64,000 nt of DNA from Pseudozyma flocculosa PF-1 (Eukaryota > Basidiomycota > Ustilaginomycetes > Ustilaginales > Ustilaginaceae): the NCBI RefSeq assembly GCF_000417875.1, contig NW_006920892.1, forward strand, positions 325,651-389,650, given 5' to 3'. The notes beneath the pieces were generated by a model. That model was not told the origin of the DNA. It ran no database searches and saw only the letters and a program-made list of their open reading frames with translations. This document shows positions 61,459 through 64,000 of the stretch, in pieces (positions within the stretch are counted from its first letter, which is position 1; each line of letters opens with the position of its first letter). Position numbers and translations under genes: made by a program.

Positions 61459-64000
61459 TCAGTCGACCGAGAGGTTCATGGTCGTCTCGCCGATGGTGGC
61501 CCTCAGCGTTCGCTCGCCCGTCCACTCGAAGCGGGTGCGAGGCAGCATGCCTATCATGCATCCAGCCCGGACGAGAAGACAAAGAGAGTAGGGGAGGCGA
61601 GAGGTGAAGAGAGAGAGAGAGGTGATGCAGTCAGCGACGGTCTCGACTGGCCGGCGGCCGGGGCGTCGCTGCGACAAGGAATGACGGGATCGCAACGTCG
61701 ACTCACCACCACCATCGTCGTCGGAAACGGCCGGCACGCGGTACTCGCGAAAGGCGCGGCCCTCGGCGCTCCCGCCCTGCTTGGGCGCGACGCCGGGCGT
61801 AAAGAAGCCCAGGATGCCCACCGACACCTTCCACACGCACACCAGCCCTTCGCGCTCGCTGACCGTCACGAGCCGTCGGCCGTCTGGGCTGAAATCGACG
61901 CCCGACACGGCCATGCGGTGGCCCTCGAGCACAAACAGGCGCGTGGCCGTCTTGAGGTCGTAGAGGATCACGGCGCCCTCGTGCGTCCCCACGGCGAGCC
62001 GCTGCGACTTCTCGTGGAACGAAATCGACGGGTACGTCGACACGAGCTCCGAAATCATGAGCGTCGCCGACGAGAGGACGACGTCGCGCTGGTTGCGCGG
62101 GTCGAGCGACTTGACCACCGCCTCGGCCAGGCGCGGCAGGTTCGGATACAGCACCTCGGGTTTCTGCGGGTGGATTTGGGAAGGCAGGGTAGCAAGAGGA
62201 GGCTAGGCCGGCGTCAGTCGCGCGTCGACGGCTGTCGTTTGGCCCGGAACAGTAGCGCCGACGAGGTCGCGCTCGTACCTTGCGGACCATGAACGCGACC
62301 AGCTTCATCGTCGCGCTGCAGTGGGCGGGGCTGCGTGCGTTGAGAATGTCGATGCTGAGCGTCGTCATGAACAGGGGCGTGTTCTCGCTGGCGATCTGCA
62401 GCGTCGCCGCTCGCGCCAGCGTGCGAATCTCTTTTGCGCTCGTGGCCGTGGCGGTCGATGAGGCGCTGCCGCTGGCGCTGGAGGCTGCATCCTTGTCGGT
62501 GGCGAGGGCGAACAGCGAGCGCACGACGTTGGTGGCGTCGAGGTAGTGCTGCCAGATCGAGAAGCCCGCCGAGCAGAGGTCGATGGCAATCGACTGGTGC
62601 ACCGGTTGCGCCCCGTCGTCGAGGAGAACGGTGATCGACTGCGAGATCTGCTTGAGCAGGAGCGGCGAGAGCGTCTTGTAGTGCGTCACGGCGACGTGGC
62701 CGAGCAGAGACAAGGCGGTCGACGCCGTCGGGGCCATGACGGGCGGCTGATTGACGGGCACTGCAGGATAAAGAGCCCCCGATTTCGTGTCGCAGCGGCA
62801 CAAGCGGGGACAAGAGAAGCTCAGATGCAGACTCAATGCTTTCCAGAGCTGTTGATCTGTCGGTCCGGACTCACAGAGCGGCTGCCAGGCAGCGCACAGG
62901 CTCTCGACCTGCTCTTGAGGCAGCCTTGCCAGAGCGGCGGCAAAGAGACGGCGAGAAGCTTCCCTGAGCTCGAGGTTCGAGTCGAGAAGGTAGACGGTCA
63001 AGGCCGGCAGCGAGAAGTCCTTGAGCAGCGTGGTCCCGACCGTCTCTGCAACACCATCGCAGACGGCGTCCATCATCCGGAGCGCCGCGGTCTGGAGCTC
63101 CTGTACGTGGCTCAAGACCTTCAGGATCGAGGTGCACACCAGCGCGCGCTGCGTCGACAGCAGAGACGAGATTGTCCACAGCTGGGCCGCATCTTCGACC
63201 AACGGCTGCGCCAACGAGTCCGGGCTGCCGATGCCCAGGTGGAACTGTTGGGCTGAAAGGCGAGCTTGCCCTTCGTCGTACGCTTCCGGGCGGTCCACGA
63301 GTCCGAGCAAATAGGCAGCGTCCGCGTCCCAGTCCTGGCGCATCCCGATCGGCAGCACGAGCGCGAGGAGCGGACGCAGGATCCCCAGAGCCTTGCGCGC
63401 AGCGAGGCCCTGCATGGGCACCGTCGGTGCCGCCTCGTCGTCATCCGGCTTGTCAGCTGTGCTGCTGGCCGGCGCCTCGTCGAACGGCATGCCGGGCCGA
63501 GTCTTGCGCGTGGCAACGTAGACGGAGCCTTGCTTCTGGACGCCCAGCAGCGTCCGCGAGGCCACCTCGATGCTCCTCCGGAAGTCGGCCACGAGCGTCG
63601 CGGCGTCCGGACCCCTCGCACAGCTCAGCGACGACAGGACGCCGGCGGTGCCGCTGTTTCGGGCGCTGAACGGCTCGACGTCCCGCACCGTCCACCATCC
63701 CTTGCGGTCCAGCAGGAGAGACTGCGCCTGGTCGATGCCGATGCTGCGGCGGAGCTCCTGGCTGCGCAAGTCCCACACGCGGGCCTTGCCGTCGTCGTAC
63801 GTCAGCAGCAGCTCATCGGCCCGCACCGCCAGCGCGCGTAGCCGGCCTTCGCGGCCGGGGATCGTGTAGAGGAAGCGGAGGCCGTCGAGGAGGACGATCG
63901 AGACGCTGCCGTCGGCGGCCACGCAGGCCAGGCAGCCGTGCAGCCTCAGCGTGTTGTCGTCGTCGCCGAACGACACGAGCGACTCGATGGGCGCAGTCGA
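61459..64000 (-). CDS. WD40 protein, WDR7/rabconnectin-3-beta-like, 3' part (5' end outside the window)
   Basis: Exons 62875-64000 (open at the edge), 62279-62760, 61707-62163 and 61459-61550, 718 residues visible. WD repeats occur at both ends of this part: GRLRALAVRADELLLTYDDG, KARVWDLRSQELRR at the start, then GTHEGAVILYDLKTATRLFV, LEGHRMAVSGVDFSPDGRRL and VTVSEREGLVCVWKVSVG near the end. Between them lie helical repeats (TALSLLGHVAVTHYKTLSPL; LYPNLPRLAEAVVKSLDP). WD blades, a long helical middle, and closing WD blades after a YPNLPRLAEAVVKSLDP motif fit WDR7, the partner of DMXL/Rav1-type proteins in V-ATPase regulation. The assignment is by architecture and motif memory, so the subfamily is uncertain. 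All junctions keep phase. Confidence 0.75.

Overview
The window is a gene-dense, GC-rich piece of a fungal nuclear genome. Short spliceosomal introns (mostly 60-130 nt, donors GTGAGT/GTGCGT/GTACGT/GTAAGT, acceptors CAG/TAG), an intron-bearing tRNA gene, chitin synthase, LEU1 and CTK3-type genes all point to fungi. The splicing style, the codon bias towards G/C at third positions and the low-complexity intergenic DNA suggest a basidiomycete. My best guess is the smut lineage (Ustilaginomycotina), but this is inference and no marker gene proves it. Two assembly gaps (48399-48447 and 60847-60942) are present. I see no transposon, CRISPR array, virus or integrated bacterial DNA.

Layout, left to right: the 3' part of BRF1 (+); a small spliced gene with a possible SANT-like fold (-); a single open frame joining a Vip1-type RRM protein to a secretory EF-hand protein (+); an Ent3-type epsin (+); tRNA-Leu(UAA) with a 29-nt intron (+); a small Met/His/Cys-containing hypothetical (-); about 2 kb without a gene; LEU1 (+); MAS1 (-); TRM82 (+); a DNMT1-like cytosine methyltransferase with a frameshift (+); MCD4 (+); a large chromodomain protein resembling Chp1 of the RITS complex (+); a five-exon hypothetical (+); a secreted SurE-like phosphatase (+); GLO3 (-); phosphoglucomutase (-); CTK3 (+); a YPK1/Gad8-type AGC kinase (-); SEN34 (-); VPS34 (-); a chitin synthase (+); and the 3' part of a WDR7/rabconnectin-like WD40 gene (-), cut by the window edge.

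Most genes are housekeeping genes with no operon-like logic. Some functions do meet. BRF1 (TFIIIB), the tRNA gene with its upstream TATA element, TRM82 (tRNA m7G) and SEN34 (tRNA intron removal) all serve tRNA production. ENT3, GLO3, VPS34 and the WDR7-like protein serve membrane traffic, and MCD4 and chitin synthase serve the cell surface. The DNA methyltransferase and the chromodomain protein, separated by MCD4, are both silencing-type genes. The most unusual features are the RRM/EF-hand fusion frame, the frameshifted methyltransferase, a phosphoglucomutase whose stop codon sits alone in the last exon (with an alternative Ser-Lys-Val end), and an epsin whose start codon is alone in exon 1. 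Exon structures were assembled by eye from frame continuity and splice consensus. Each spliced model keeps reading phase throughout, but none is confirmed by RNA.
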